Origin: Fusobacteriaceae bacterium
GTDB lineage: Bacteria; Fusobacteriota; Fusobacteriia; Fusobacteriales; Fusobacteriaceae
DNA length: 48,526 bases
Direction of reading: 5' to 3'
Assembly (NCBI GenBank): GCA_031289425.1
Contig: JAITPM010000062.1
Location: 1 to 48,526, forward strand
The first letter of the stretch is position 1; each line of letters begins with the position of its first letter. This document shows, piece by piece, positions 13,953-22,154 of this stretch. The position numbers and the translations under genes were made by a program. The notes below the pieces were generated by a model. The model did not search any database. It was not told the DNA's origin and saw only the letters and a list, made by a program, of their open reading frames with translations.

Positions 13953-14765
13953 TTATACGAAATAAATAATAAATAACCCAATAATAAATAAATGCAATGG
14001 ATAAAATACATAGAAAATATATTTGTTTATATAGGAACCATGCTTTCCATTGTAGTTATTCATAATAATATATGATAAACAAGTCATTAAAACAAAAAAC
14101 AGGTCAGTAAAAAGATCGACATATCTATCTATTGGCATATTTATTGCAATTCTTGAATAAATATATTCCAAATCATTTGGCAGATAAATACAGAGTATTA
14201 CAAACAGAAAAGAAAAAAATTTCAAAACATTCCTTTCTCTAAAAATATATAGGACTATTATCATTAAAACACCTGGAAAACCGTAATCTGTTTTCAATAG
14301 ATGCGCTATAAGTAAAAACGTGAAAGAAGTGATTACTTGCATTTTTAAATCTTTCTCAAATTTTTTAATAAATACTAAAGACAATAAACCTAAAAACAAT
14401 GTAAAAAATACATTTTGATAACCCCAGTAAAAAAATTGCTTAAATATAGCCATGTCAAACGGGATTTCAGATATAAAGCTAAATAAGAATAAAGTTGCGG
14501 CATATTTTTTTACATTTTTGGTATGAATAAAACCTTCCACAATTAAAAATGTGAATAGAGGAAATGAAAATCTCCCTATTCCCCGCAAAATAATTCTTAA
14601 AGTAACTATTTGAGTGAAAGTAAATTTTGACCTGTACAGGTAAGGAAACCATAATAAAAAAGTAGATTCAGTGATATGATCTATTATCATAAAAATTATT
14701 GCTAAGATTTTAATAGCAAAACTAGAAAATAATTTATTCTTTATTTTATTATTTGAATAATTCAA
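13953..14765 (-). CDS. TraX family membrane protein
   Basis: A 270-residue protein of the TraX family, named for the F-plasmid acetyltransferase that N-acetylates pilin; chromosomal members in low-GC anaerobes have unknown targets. Family blocks are visible: IKILAIIFMIIDHI near the N terminus, GRFSFPLFTFLIVEGF, and SEIPFDMAIF followed by NVFFTLFLGL. Eight or so membrane segments are expected. The start is TTG 14765, with AAAGGCGG six bases upstream. It follows the flavodoxin gene by 15 bases on the same strand, so the two are probably co-transcribed. No conjugation genes are nearby. Confidence 0.85.
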   Translation of the reverse strand: MNYSNNKIKNKLFSSFAIKILAIIFMIIDHITESTFLLWFPYLYRSKFTFTQIVTLRIILRGIGRFSFPLFTFLIVEGFIHTKNVKKYAATLFLFSFISEIPFDMAIFKQFFYWGYQNVFFTLFLGLLSLVFIKKFEKDLKMQVITSFTFLLIAHLLKTDYGFPGVLMIIVLYIFRERNVLKFFSFLFVILCIYLPNDLEYIYSRIAINMPIDRYVDLFTDLFFVLMTCLSYIIMNNYNGKHGSYINKYIFYVFYPLHLFIIGLFIIYFV

Positions 14766-14780
14766 TTTAACCGCCTTTGT

Positions 14781-15284
14781 TTAATTAAATAGAGAGATAA
14801 TTTCTACAATCCAATTTTTTATCCTATCGGGAGTTTGGTTCCTTTGATTTTCTTCATCCAGAGCCAATCCCACAAATTTACCATCAATAACAGCTTCACT
14901 TTCTTTGTACAAATAACCCTCAGATGGAGTGAAACCTATTACTTTACCATTATTTTTAATGATAATATCATATAAAATTTTAATTGCCCCAACATAAGAT
15001 TCGCCAAAGGCGTATTGATTGCCAAGTCCAATTAATCCTATTATTTTTCCGGACATATCAATATTTTTTAATGTATCAATATGGCTTTCCCAATCTTTTT
15101 GTAATTCACCGACGCCATAGGTTGGTGATATAAAAATTAGATTATTATAACTTTTTATGTTATCCAATCCGTCTGCTACATTGTGAATGCTTACATCCTC
15201 TTTTTTTAAATAAAATTCAATTTCTTCCGCGATAGCACCGCTTTTACCGGAAGTGCTTCCAAAAAAAACACCAATTTTTTTCAT
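14781..15284 (-). CDS. fld: Flavodoxin
   Basis: A 167-residue FMN-binding electron carrier, an alternative to ferredoxin when iron is short. The FMN phosphate loop is GSTSGKSGAIA at about residues 9-19; the isoalloxazine-contacting loops SPTYGVGEL (with the usual aromatic Y) and LGNQYAFGESYVGA are present. The C-terminal LDEENQ...RIKNW is typical of long-chain flavodoxins. Start ATG 15284 is preceded by AAGGAGAT. It leads a two-gene minus-strand unit with the TraX-like gene and is divergent from rubrerythrin. Confidence 0.93.
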   Translation of the reverse strand: MKKIGVFFGSTSGKSGAIAEEIEFYLKKEDVSIHNVADGLDNIKSYNNLIFISPTYGVGELQKDWESHIDTLKNIDMSGKIIGLIGLGNQYAFGESYVGAIKILYDIIIKNNGKVIGFTPSEGYLYKESEAVIDGKFVGLALDEENQRNQTPDRIKNWIVEIISLFN

Positions 15285-15437
15285 AATTATTGTATCTCCT
15301 TTACGATAAAATAAACTATTAAATTAAAATAAATAAAACAACAGATTCAATTAATATAATTCCAAGCTATGAAATAATTATATATTAACTATTATATAAC
15401 AAAACTATAAAAAATTACAAAAAAAAATAAAAAATTC

Positions 15438-15466
15438 TTGACTTTTAAAAATTGTCATGATATTAT
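15438..15466 (+). promoter_or_regulatory. Promoter of the rubrerythrin gene
   Basis: TTGACT (15438-15443), a 17-base spacer and TATTAT (15461-15466). A leader of about 100 bases follows; I could not identify a clear PerR or Fur operator in it. Confidence 0.7.
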
Positions 15467-15570
15467 TTTTGTAACAAGTACAAAAATGAATTACAAAATT
15501 TAGACTACAAAATAAAACATGCTTGCACATTTATTTAATTTAAATTTAAAATATTTAGGAGGTTAAAATT

Positions 15571-16113
15571 ATGAAATCATTAAAAGGAACAAAAACTGAA
15601 AAGAATTTAGAAGAAGCATTCGCTGGTGAATCAATGGCAAGAAATAAATATACATATTATGCATCAAAAGCAAAAAAAGATGGATATGTACAAATATCTC
15701 AAATTTTTGAGGAAACTGCCGGAAATGAAAAAGAACATGCAGAACTTTGGTTCAAATTATTAAAGGGCGGAGAAATTCCTGGTACACCTGAAAATCTAGT
15801 AGATGCAGCTGCCGGAGAAAACTATGAATGGACAGACATGTATGCACGTATGGCAACAGATGCTAAAGAAGAAGGATTCGATCATATATCTTTATTATTC
15901 TCTTCTGTAGGTAAGATTGAAAAAGAACATGAGGAAAGATATAAAAAATTAGCTAGCAATATACAAGAAGGAAAAGTATTTAAGAGAGATGAAAAAGTTT
16001 ATTGGACTTGTTCAAATTGTGGACATATTCATTTTGGAGAAAAAGCACCAGAAGTTTGCCCAGTATGTACTCATCCAAGAGATTATTTTAAACTTTTAGT
16101 TAGAAATTATTAA
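15571..16113 (+). CDS. rbr: Rubrerythrin
   Basis: A 180-residue non-haem iron protein that reduces hydrogen peroxide in anaerobes. The N-terminal four-helix domain carries the diiron ligands: E in LEEAFAGE, EETAGNEKEHAE (E-x-x-H) and, later, SVGKIEKEHEERY (second E-x-x-H). The C-terminal rubredoxin-like domain has CSNCGHIHFG and CPVCTHPRDYF for the FeCys4 site. The start ATG 15571 has TTAGGAGGTT. It is a single-gene unit with its own promoter and a strong hairpin downstream. Next to flavodoxin and near ferredoxin, it fits an oxygen-sensitive lifestyle. Confidence 0.96.
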   Translation: MKSLKGTKTEKNLEEAFAGESMARNKYTYYASKAKKDGYVQISQIFEETAGNEKEHAELWFKLLKGGEIPGTPENLVDAAAGENYEWTDMYARMATDAKEEGFDHISLLFSSVGKIEKEHEERYKKLASNIQEGKVFKRDEKVYWTCSNCGHIHFGEKAPEVCPVCTHPRDYFKLLVRNY

Positions 16114-16158
16114 TATAAAGTTATCACTATAAAATTATATAACTAAAATCATAGTTGT

Positions 16159-16183
16159 AAGGGCGGGTTCGAAACCCGCCCTT
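16159..16183. terminator. GC-rich hairpin after rubrerythrin
   Basis: AAGGGCGGGTT (16159-16169) pairs with AACCCGCCCTT (16173-16183) around a 3-base loop. It is unusually GC-rich for this window, and only ATTT follows. It could terminate, or be a dispersed palindromic element. Confidence 0.7.
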
Positions 16184-16271
16184 ATTTATGAATAACAAAA
16201 GAGAGATTTATTTTTTATTTAACCCTTATTATAAAAATATTAAAAAATCATATTTATTTGAGATTAGAATA

Positions 16272-16280
16272 TGTTATAAT
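16272..16280 (+). promoter_or_regulatory. Extended -10 of the glyA promoter
   Basis: TGTTATAAT matches TGnTATAAT, 31 bases before the start codon; no clear -35 element is seen. Confidence 0.5.
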
Positions 16281-16311
16281 TATCTTAAAGAATTGTTAGG
16301 GGGTATTACAA

Positions 16312-17562
16312 ATGATATTAGAAAATTTAAAAAAAGATGACATCGAAGTTTACGAAGCGATACAGGCTGAAGAAGCCCGACAAAATGAGGGGATAGAACT
16401 TATAGCTTCTGAGAATTTTGTTCCGAAATCTGTTCTTGAGGCTGCAGGAAGCGTTATGACTAACAAATATGCCGAAGGATATCCAGATAAAAGATATTAT
16501 GGAGGATGTGCTTGTGTCGATATAGTCGAAAAATTGGCTATAGAGAGAGCAAAAAAATTATTTGATGTAAAATATATAAACGTGCAACCTCATTCAGGTT
16601 CCCAAGCAAATATGGGAGTTTATAAGGCTCTAATAAAAGTAGGCGATAGAGTTTTAGGAATGAAATTGGATCATGGTGGGCATTTAACACATGGAAAGAA
16701 TGTAAATTTTTCAGGAAAAGAATACGAGATATATTCTTATGGAGTTAATAAAGATACAGAACTTATTGATTATGATGAAGTAGAAAGAATAGCACTGGAA
16801 GTAAAACCTAAAATGATAATTGCGGGAGCTAGCGCTTATTCTAGACTTTTTGATTTCAAAAGATTTAGAGAAATAGCAGATAAAGTCGGAGCATATTTAA
16901 TGGTTGATATCGCACATATTGCAGGACTTGTAGCGGCTGGAGTACATCCAAGCCCAGTTCCATACGCACATGTGGTTACAACAACGACTCATAAAACGAT
17001 AAGAGGGCCACGTGGCGGGATGATAATGACTAACGATGAAGAAATTGCTTCAAAAATTGATAAAATAATTTTCCCAGGAATACAAGGTGGACCTTTGATG
17101 CATATTATTGCAGCTAAAGCGGTCTCATTTAAATTAGATTTGGAGCCTGAATTTAAAGAATATGGAAAACAAGTAGTCGAAAATGCAAAAGCTTTGGCAG
17201 ATACATTAATCAAAGGTGGTCTCAGAATAGTCAGTGGGGGCACAGATAATCATATGATGCTGGTAGATGTAAAGGCAGGCAAGGGAATAAATGGGAAAAT
17301 AGCAGAAGTAGCTCTTGACAAAGCAGGAATCACAGTAAATAAAAATGGTATTCCTTTTGATACTGAAAAACCAGCTGTTACAAGCGGAATAAGGATAGGG
17401 ACGCCGGCTGTTACGACTCGTGGAATGAAAGAAGAAGAAATGAAAATAATAGGCAGCTTTATATTAGAAGTTTTGGATAATGTGAATAATGACGATAAAT
17501 TAACTGAAATAAAAGAAAGAGTAAAAAAACTTTGTAATAAATTCCCTCTTTATGTGTGGTAA
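16312..17562 (+). CDS. glyA: Serine hydroxymethyltransferase
   Basis: A 416-residue cytosolic PLP enzyme that interconverts serine and glycine with tetrahydrofolate, the main source of one-carbon units. Signature blocks are [29 protein letters not shown], split as LIASENF and [15 protein letters not shown]; the PLP lysine lies in [14 protein letters not shown]; and [10 protein letters not shown] and the C-terminal [15 protein letters not shown] are also present. Start ATG 16312 follows TTAGGGGGT. It stands alone, flanked by a rubrerythrin hairpin and its own terminator at 17614-17635. Length is normal and no key residue is missing. Confidence 0.98.
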   Translation: MILENLKKDDIEVYEAIQAEEARQNEGIELIASENFVPKSVLEAAGSVMTNKYAEGYPDKRYYGGCACVDIVEKLAIERAKKLFDVKYINVQPHSGSQANMGVYKALIKVGDRVLGMKLDHGGHLTHGKNVNFSGKEYEIYSYGVNKDTELIDYDEVERIALEVKPKMIIAGASAYSRLFDFKRFREIADKVGAYLMVDIAHIAGLVAAGVHPSPVPYAHVVTTTTHKTIRGPRGGMIMTNDEEIASKIDKIIFPGIQGGPLMHIIAAKAVSFKLDLEPEFKEYGKQVVENAKALADTLIKGGLRIVSGGTDNHMMLVDVKAGKGINGKIAEVALDKAGITVNKNGIPFDTEKPAVTSGIRIGTPAVTTRGMKEEEMKIIGSFILEVLDNVNNDDKLTEIKERVKKLCNKFPLYVW

Positions 17563-17613
17563 AATATAATCATTGATTCAAAATAATAGTAATAAATTTT
17601 AAAATATGGAAGT

Positions 17614-17635
17614 CCCATGACACATGGGATTTTTC
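17614..17635 (+). terminator. Rho-independent terminator of glyA
   Basis: TCCCATG (17614-17620) pairs with CATGGGA (17624-17630) around a 3-base loop, followed by five T. The same stem core appears after fabF (39232-39262). Confidence 0.85.
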
Positions 17636-17651
17636 ATATAATATTTATATA

Positions 17652-17680
17652 TTTACTCTTAATCTATAAAATGTTATAAT
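17652..17680 (+). promoter_or_regulatory. Promoter of the rluD-like/rnhB unit
   Basis: TTTACT (17652-17657), a 17-base spacer and TATAAT (17675-17680) with a TG extension. Confidence 0.6.
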
Positions 17681-17731
17681 TATTAAAATGATTTATAGCT
17701 TTAAAAAAGTTTTTGAAAATTTGGAGAAATA

Positions 17732-18664
17732 ATGAGTGAAATAAAGGAAATTATTCATATAGAAACTTTTGCCGAGGATAAAGATAAAAGGCTAGATATT
17801 TTTTTAAATGAAAATATGGAAGGTGTCACACGATCCTATATTCAAAATTTGATAAATAATGGAAATATATTTATAGAAGAAAAAGCTGCGACTAAATGTG
17901 GAATAAAAATAAAAGGGAAAGAAAAAATAACTATAAATATTCCCTGTGATGAAAAACTTGATTTGCTACCTGAAAACATTCCATTAGAAAAAGTTTACGA
18001 GGATAAGGATATTGTTATTATAAATAAAAATGCCGGAGTTGTAGTACATCCTGCATATGGGAATCATAATGGAACTTTAGTGAATGGTCTTCTTTATCAT
18101 ATAAAGGATTTATCTGGAATAAATGGGATAGTGCGCCCCGGGATTGTACATAGGCTCGATAAAGATACAAGTGGGCTGATAATTGTGGCTAAAAATGATA
18201 CTGCACATGTAGCATTATCGGGAATGTTCAAAAATAAAACGGTAAAAAAAACGTATTTAGCTATTACAAAGGGGATATTTAAGGAAAAATCCCAAAAAAT
18301 CGAAACTTTAATCGGGAGAGACCACAAAAATAGAAAAAGAATGGCTGTTGTTAATGAAAATGGCAAGAAGGCTATTACCAATTATACTATTATAGATGAA
18401 AAAAACAATCACTCATTGGTTATGGTTAATATAGAAACCGGAAGGACTCATCAGATAAGGGTTCATATGAAATATCTGAATCACCCTATCGTAGGAGATA
18501 GTCTGTATGGAAATGACGACAATAAATTTAAAAGACAAATGTTGCATTCTTATAGATTAGAATTTCTCTATCCATTGACAGGGAAAAAAATGGATGTACA
18601 TGGAAACTTGCCAGAAGATTTTTTGAAGTGTTTAAAATATTATGAATTATCAATAGAAAAATGA
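17732..18664 (+). CDS. rluD: RluA-family pseudouridine synthase (RluD-like)
   Basis: A 310-residue enzyme that isomerises uridines in 23S rRNA; RluD acts on helix 69. The N-terminal S4 domain spans about residues 20-85. The catalytic domain has the family motif GIVHRLDKDTSGLIIVAK, whose aspartate is the nucleophile, and ETGRTHQIRVHMKYLNHPIVGD near the C terminus. The usual partners IVINKNAGVVVHPA are also present. The ATG 17732 has a GGAG site. Its TGA overlaps the ATG of rnhB by four bases, so the two are translationally coupled. The exact rRNA target among RluA, RluC and RluD is inferred from the S4 domain and length. Confidence 0.9.
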   Translation: MSEIKEIIHIETFAEDKDKRLDIFLNENMEGVTRSYIQNLINNGNIFIEEKAATKCGIKIKGKEKITINIPCDEKLDLLPENIPLEKVYEDKDIVIINKNAGVVVHPAYGNHNGTLVNGLLYHIKDLSGINGIVRPGIVHRLDKDTSGLIIVAKNDTAHVALSGMFKNKTVKKTYLAITKGIFKEKSQKIETLIGRDHKNRKRMAVVNENGKKAITNYTIIDEKNNHSLVMVNIETGRTHQIRVHMKYLNHPIVGDSLYGNDDNKFKRQMLHSYRLEFLYPLTGKKMDVHGNLPEDFLKCLKYYELSIEK

Positions 18665-19317
18665 AAAGGGTGAATATTGTGGTAAACGAGAACCAATTAT
18701 ATTTATATGATAAAGATAAAAATATGCCTATTATCGGGGTTGACGAGGCAGGACGTGGACCTTTAGCCGGCCCTGTCGTAGCTTCTGCTGCTTTTCTAAA
18801 ATTATACAGTGATGAACTTTTATCAATAGATGATTCTAAAAAATTAACAGGAAAAAAAAGAGAAAAATTATTTGATGTTATAAATACGCATTTTGAGGTG
18901 GGAGTCGGGATATCCACTGTGGAAGAAATAGATGAAATCAATATACTGAATGCTACTTTTTTGGCTATGAGAAGAGCATTGGAGGAATTATCAAAAAAAA
19001 TCAATTACGATATATCCGAATACCTCGTATTGGTAGATGGTAATTTCATCATAAGAAAATATGAAGGATTACAAGAAGCTATAGTCAAGGGAGATGGGAT
19101 GAGTTTATCAATAGCAGCAGCATCTGTGATAGCCAAGGTAACAAGAGATAGGATAATGAAAAATGAAGATAATAAATATCCGATTTATGGATTTAAAAAT
19201 CATATGGGCTATGGAACAAAGGAACACATAAGAGCTATCCTTACAAATGGACCATGTGAAATACATAGAAAATCATTTTTAAATAATATAATAAATAAAA
19301 ATCCAAGATTATTTTAA
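18661..19317 (+). CDS. rnhB: Ribonuclease HII
   Basis: A 218-residue enzyme that removes ribonucleotides misincorporated in DNA and RNA of hybrids. The first metal motif is GVDEAGRGPLAGPVVASAA (acidic D-E pair near residue 25). DDSKKL-like SIDDSKKLTGKKRE, the LVDGN aspartate and the C-terminal HMGYGTKEH block follow. It starts within the stop of the pseudouridine synthase gene (ATGA). The N-terminal 15 residues before the domain are variable in the family. A 120-base gap follows before the yraN gene. Confidence 0.96.
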   Translation: MKRVNIVVNENQLYLYDKDKNMPIIGVDEAGRGPLAGPVVASAAFLKLYSDELLSIDDSKKLTGKKREKLFDVINTHFEVGVGISTVEEIDEINILNATFLAMRRALEELSKKINYDISEYLVLVDGNFIIRKYEGLQEAIVKGDGMSLSIAAASVIAKVTRDRIMKNEDNKYPIYGFKNHMGYGTKEHIRAILTNGPCEIHRKSFLNNIINKNPRLF

Positions 19318-19440
19318 AACATTTATATTATGATAATTTATTCACATAAAATGGGACTAGTATAAAAGAACGTATTTAAATTTTATAAATAAAAAATAAT
19401 AAATAAAAATGAATTTGTTGCTGAAAAATGGGAGATGGGT

Positions 19441-19800
19441 ATGAACAAACGTGAGATGGGAAGCATATATGAGGAAAGAGCTGTAAAATTTTTAGAAGAT
19501 AATAATTGTTCAATAGTTGATACAAATTATAGATGCAAAAGAGGTGAAATTGATATTATTTGCCTTGATAGAACGGAATTGGTTTTTGTAGAAGTCAAAT
19601 ATAGAAAAACAAATGAATATGGTGAAGGAATAGAATCAGTTGATAAAAATAAAATTAGAAAAATTTATAGAACGGCTGAGGAATATTTATTCAGATTTAA
19701 TGTAAAAAATTATAGCTTTAGATTTGACTGCATTAGTTTTTTAAATAATGAAACCAAATGGATAAAAAATATAATATGGGGTGATGAAATTGGATTTTAG
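19441..19800 (+). CDS. YraN family endonuclease-like protein (UPF0102)
   Basis: A 119-residue member of UPF0102, small restriction-endonuclease-fold proteins of uncertain function, widely found beside rnhB. The conserved core is RCKRGEIDIICLDRTELVFVEVKYR, which includes the GEIDII and EVKYR nuclease-fold residues; an N-terminal YEERAVKFLE helix precedes it. ATG 19441 is preferred to ATG 19435, because GGGAG lies just before the latter and correctly before 19441. It follows rnhB and overlaps the zinc-ribbon gene at its end by 17 bases. Confidence 0.9.
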   Translation: MNKREMGSIYEERAVKFLEDNNCSIVDTNYRCKRGEIDIICLDRTELVFVEVKYRKTNEYGEGIESVDKNKIRKIYRTAEEYLFRFNVKNYSFRFDCISFLNNETKWIKNIIWGDEIGF

Positions 19801-19984
19801 ATGCCTTAAATGTGGCGCGGACAAATACCAGGTAAAAACCTGCATTATACCTGAAAAAGATCCAGGACTTAAATTAGAACTTGGAAAGTACTATATGAAA
19901 ACATGCTTGATTTGTGGATATACAGAGATGTATAATGCCAAAATATTGGATAAAAATGAAGAAGTTAATCTTGCAAAAAATTAA
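19784..19984 (+). CDS. Small zinc-ribbon protein
   Basis: A 66-residue protein with two CxxC pairs, CLKCGADKYQVKTC and MKTCLICGYTEMYNAK, the pattern of the pfam Zn-ribbon family formerly DUF2082. Such proteins probably bind nucleic acid, but no role is known. It overlaps yraN by 17 bases and comF by 29 bases. The start is uncertain: the GTG at 19781 and ATG at 19784 are too close to the GGGGTG site, while a TTG at 19790 is better spaced. It is conserved in form and worth keeping despite its small size. Confidence 0.75.
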   Translation: MKLDFRCLKCGADKYQVKTCIIPEKDPGLKLELGKYYMKTCLICGYTEMYNAKILDKNEEVNLAKN

Positions 19985-20612
19985 AGATTTTTTATTTTCC
20001 AGAAAATGTTCTGTTTGCGGGAGAATAGTGGAAGATACAGGAAAATATATATGTAAAAATTGTTTTAATATTTTAAGAAAAAAAGCACAATTAAAGAATA
20101 GTGGGGATTATTATTATTTGTTTTATTATGAAAAAGATATAAAAAATATAATTGCACAATTTAAATTTGAAAATAGAAAGAATTTATCAGAAGAATTGGC
20201 ATTGCTCACTAAAACTGCAATTTCCCAATTGATAAAAGAGAAAAATATTGATATAGTAATACCGGTTCCTATTAGTAAAAAAAGATATAGAGAACGTGGA
20301 TTTAATCAAGTAGAAGAATTGCTCGATAAATTAAAAATAAAGTATTATTCAATCGAAAAAACACGGGATACAAAGCATATGTATGAGCTTTTAGATGAAG
20401 AGGATAGAAAAAAAAATATTGAAAATGCGTTTAAAAGTAAAATAAATATAGATAATAAAAATATATTAATTGTAGATGATATAGTTACAACAGGAAGGAC
20501 TATAAAAGAAATTATAAATGAACTCAAAAAAAATTCTAAACCTAGTAATATATTAGTATTCTCTTTAGCAATGTCAAAAGTATTTGATAAGATCAAAAAC
20601 AATAAAAGTTAA
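19956..20612 (+). CDS. comF: ComF family amidophosphoribosyltransferase-like protein
   Basis: A 218-residue ComF-type protein needed for DNA uptake in competent bacteria, probably a cytosolic partner of the ComFA helicase. A zinc site CSVCG...CKNC sits at about residues 18-36. The type I PRPP-binding motif is ILIVDDIVTTGRTIKEI near residue 180, and the FKFENRKN and RYRERGFNQ blocks match. The gene starts inside the zinc-ribbon gene. ATG 19956 gives a normal ComF N terminus; ATGs at 19935 and 19914 would overlap further. With comEC at 47874 this suggests natural transformation capacity. Confidence 0.88.
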   Translation: MKKLILQKIKDFLFSRKCSVCGRIVEDTGKYICKNCFNILRKKAQLKNSGDYYYLFYYEKDIKNIIAQFKFENRKNLSEELALLTKTAISQLIKEKNIDIVIPVPISKKRYRERGFNQVEELLDKLKIKYYSIEKTRDTKHMYELLDEEDRKKNIENAFKSKINIDNKNILIVDDIVTTGRTIKEIINELKKNSKPSNILVFSLAMSKVFDKIKNNKS

Positions 20613-20648
20613 CAAGTAAATTTTTATACTTAAAAATGGGAGGTCGAT

Positions 20649-21263
20649 ATGGAAGTATACATAGATAATATTAAAATAGATATGGAACAGGATAAATTTC
20701 CCACTTTTGGGTTAACAATTTCTGAAATAACTAAAAGATTGCACAGAGAAAATAAAATTCTAAATGAAATTTATGTAAATGGGGAATCTCTAAAGGATAA
20801 TTCTGTTATAAAGCTGGAAAATTTGAAAACTTTAGAAATTACAACTAGAACCTATGGTGGTATAATTTTGGAGGCAATGTGCAATACTAAAGAGTACATT
20901 GATAATTATTTTTATATCATAGATAAATTTTTTGAAGATACAGATGATGAAGAGATTATAGAAATAGACGAAGATGACCTTTTTGAATTACTCTCATTTT
21001 TACATTGGTTTTATAATCTTCTACTTATTATAAATGATAATTTTAGTTTTAGTTTTTTAGAGGAAGATTTTTCAAAATTTGTAGATGAATTCTCTAATAA
21101 ACTGGATGTTATAGAAAAATTGTACCATGAAGAGGATTGTTTTGATTTGATAGAAGAAATGGAAGCGTCTATAGGAGAAATGTTAATAAAATTTTATGAA
21201 AATTTTGAAAAATGTTTTAATGAAGTTATATATGAAGAAAATAGAAAAACTTTACTTATTTAA
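20649..21263 (+). CDS. Acidic protein of unknown function (204 aa)
   Basis: A 204-residue protein I do not recognise. The first 70 residues look like a small beta-rich domain (MEVYIDNIKIDM, then LKDNSVIKLENLKTLEITT). Residues 85-200 are strongly acidic and helical, with DDEEIIEIDEDDLFELL and repeated aromatic residues; no membrane segment or signal peptide is evident. Start ATG 20649 has GGGAGGT. It sits 37 bases after comF and about 120 before tpiA. A lineage-restricted protein is likely. Confidence 0.7.
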   Translation: MEVYIDNIKIDMEQDKFPTFGLTISEITKRLHRENKILNEIYVNGESLKDNSVIKLENLKTLEITTRTYGGIILEAMCNTKEYIDNYFYIIDKFFEDTDDEEIIEIDEDDLFELLSFLHWFYNLLLIINDNFSFSFLEEDFSKFVDEFSNKLDVIEKLYHEEDCFDLIEEMEASIGEMLIKFYENFEKCFNEVIYEENRKTLLI

Positions 21264-21385
21264 TAGATTCTTTAAATTTAATATAGATTCCAAAAATTTA
21301 TGAAATTTATAAAGATGATAAAAGAGTAGACTATAATTATTTATTAAAAATAAAATATATTAAAAATAAAATAAGGGTGATTTTG

Positions 21386-22141
21386 ATGAGAAAAAAAGTA
21401 ATCGCTGGAAACTGGAAAATGAACATGACTAACAAAGAAGCAATATCTATGTTGATAGAATTAAAAGAAATCGTAAAAAATATCAAAAACGTAACAATAA
21501 TAGTAGGCGGACCGTTTACAGCTCTTTCTGATGCTGTGAAGATAGTAGAAAAATCTAATATATCAATAGCTGCAGAGAATGTGTATCCGAAAGATGCAGG
21601 GGCATTTACAGGAGAAATTTCTCCTATTATGCTAAAGGAAATAGGCGTAAAATATGTGATATTGGGACATTCTGAGAGAAGAGAATATTTTATGGAAAGT
21701 AATAGTTTTATAAACGAAAAAATAAAAGCTGTATTGGCTCACGGGATGATACCTATTTTATGTATAGGAGAAAGATTGGAAGACAGAGAAGCCGGCAGAA
21801 CAAATGATATAAACAGAAACCAATTGATAGAGGGATTAGAGGGATTGACAAAAGAACAAGCAGAAAAGATAATAATTGCTTATGAACCTATATGGGCCAT
21901 AGGGACAGGTAAAACTGCTACCCCAGAGATTGCTCAGGAGACACATAGAGCTATAAGAGATGTATTAAAGGAAATATTCGGAGAAGAAATATCCGAAAAA
22001 ATGACAATACAATATGGTGGGTCTATGAATGCAGAGAATGCAGAAAAATTGTTGTCCCAAAAAGATATAGACGGAGGATTAATAGGGGGAGCATCTCTAA
22101 AGGCAGAGAGTTTTTCCAAAATAATTTTCGCAGGGGAATAG
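21386..22141 (+). CDS. tpiA: Triose-phosphate isomerase
   Basis: A 251-residue glycolytic TIM barrel that interconverts dihydroxyacetone phosphate and glyceraldehyde 3-phosphate. The catalytic lysine is in AGNWKMN, the histidine in LGHSERREYF, and the glutamate in AYEPIWAIGTGKTATPE, which also supplies the flexible phosphate loop. QYGGSMNAENAE and GLIGGASL follow. The ATG at 21386 is chosen; AAGGGTG lies six bases before it, while the GTG at 21377 is part of that site. gpmI starts 13 bases after its stop, so two glycolytic genes are paired; gapA and pgk are not in the window. Confidence 0.97.
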   Translation: MRKKVIAGNWKMNMTNKEAISMLIELKEIVKNIKNVTIIVGGPFTALSDAVKIVEKSNISIAAENVYPKDAGAFTGEISPIMLKEIGVKYVILGHSERREYFMESNSFINEKIKAVLAHGMIPILCIGERLEDREAGRTNDINRNQLIEGLEGLTKEQAEKIIIAYEPIWAIGTGKTATPEIAQETHRAIRDVLKEIFGEEISEKMTIQYGGSMNAENAEKLLSQKDIDGGLIGGASLKAESFSKIIFAGE

Positions 22142-22154
22142 GAGGAAAAAATAA

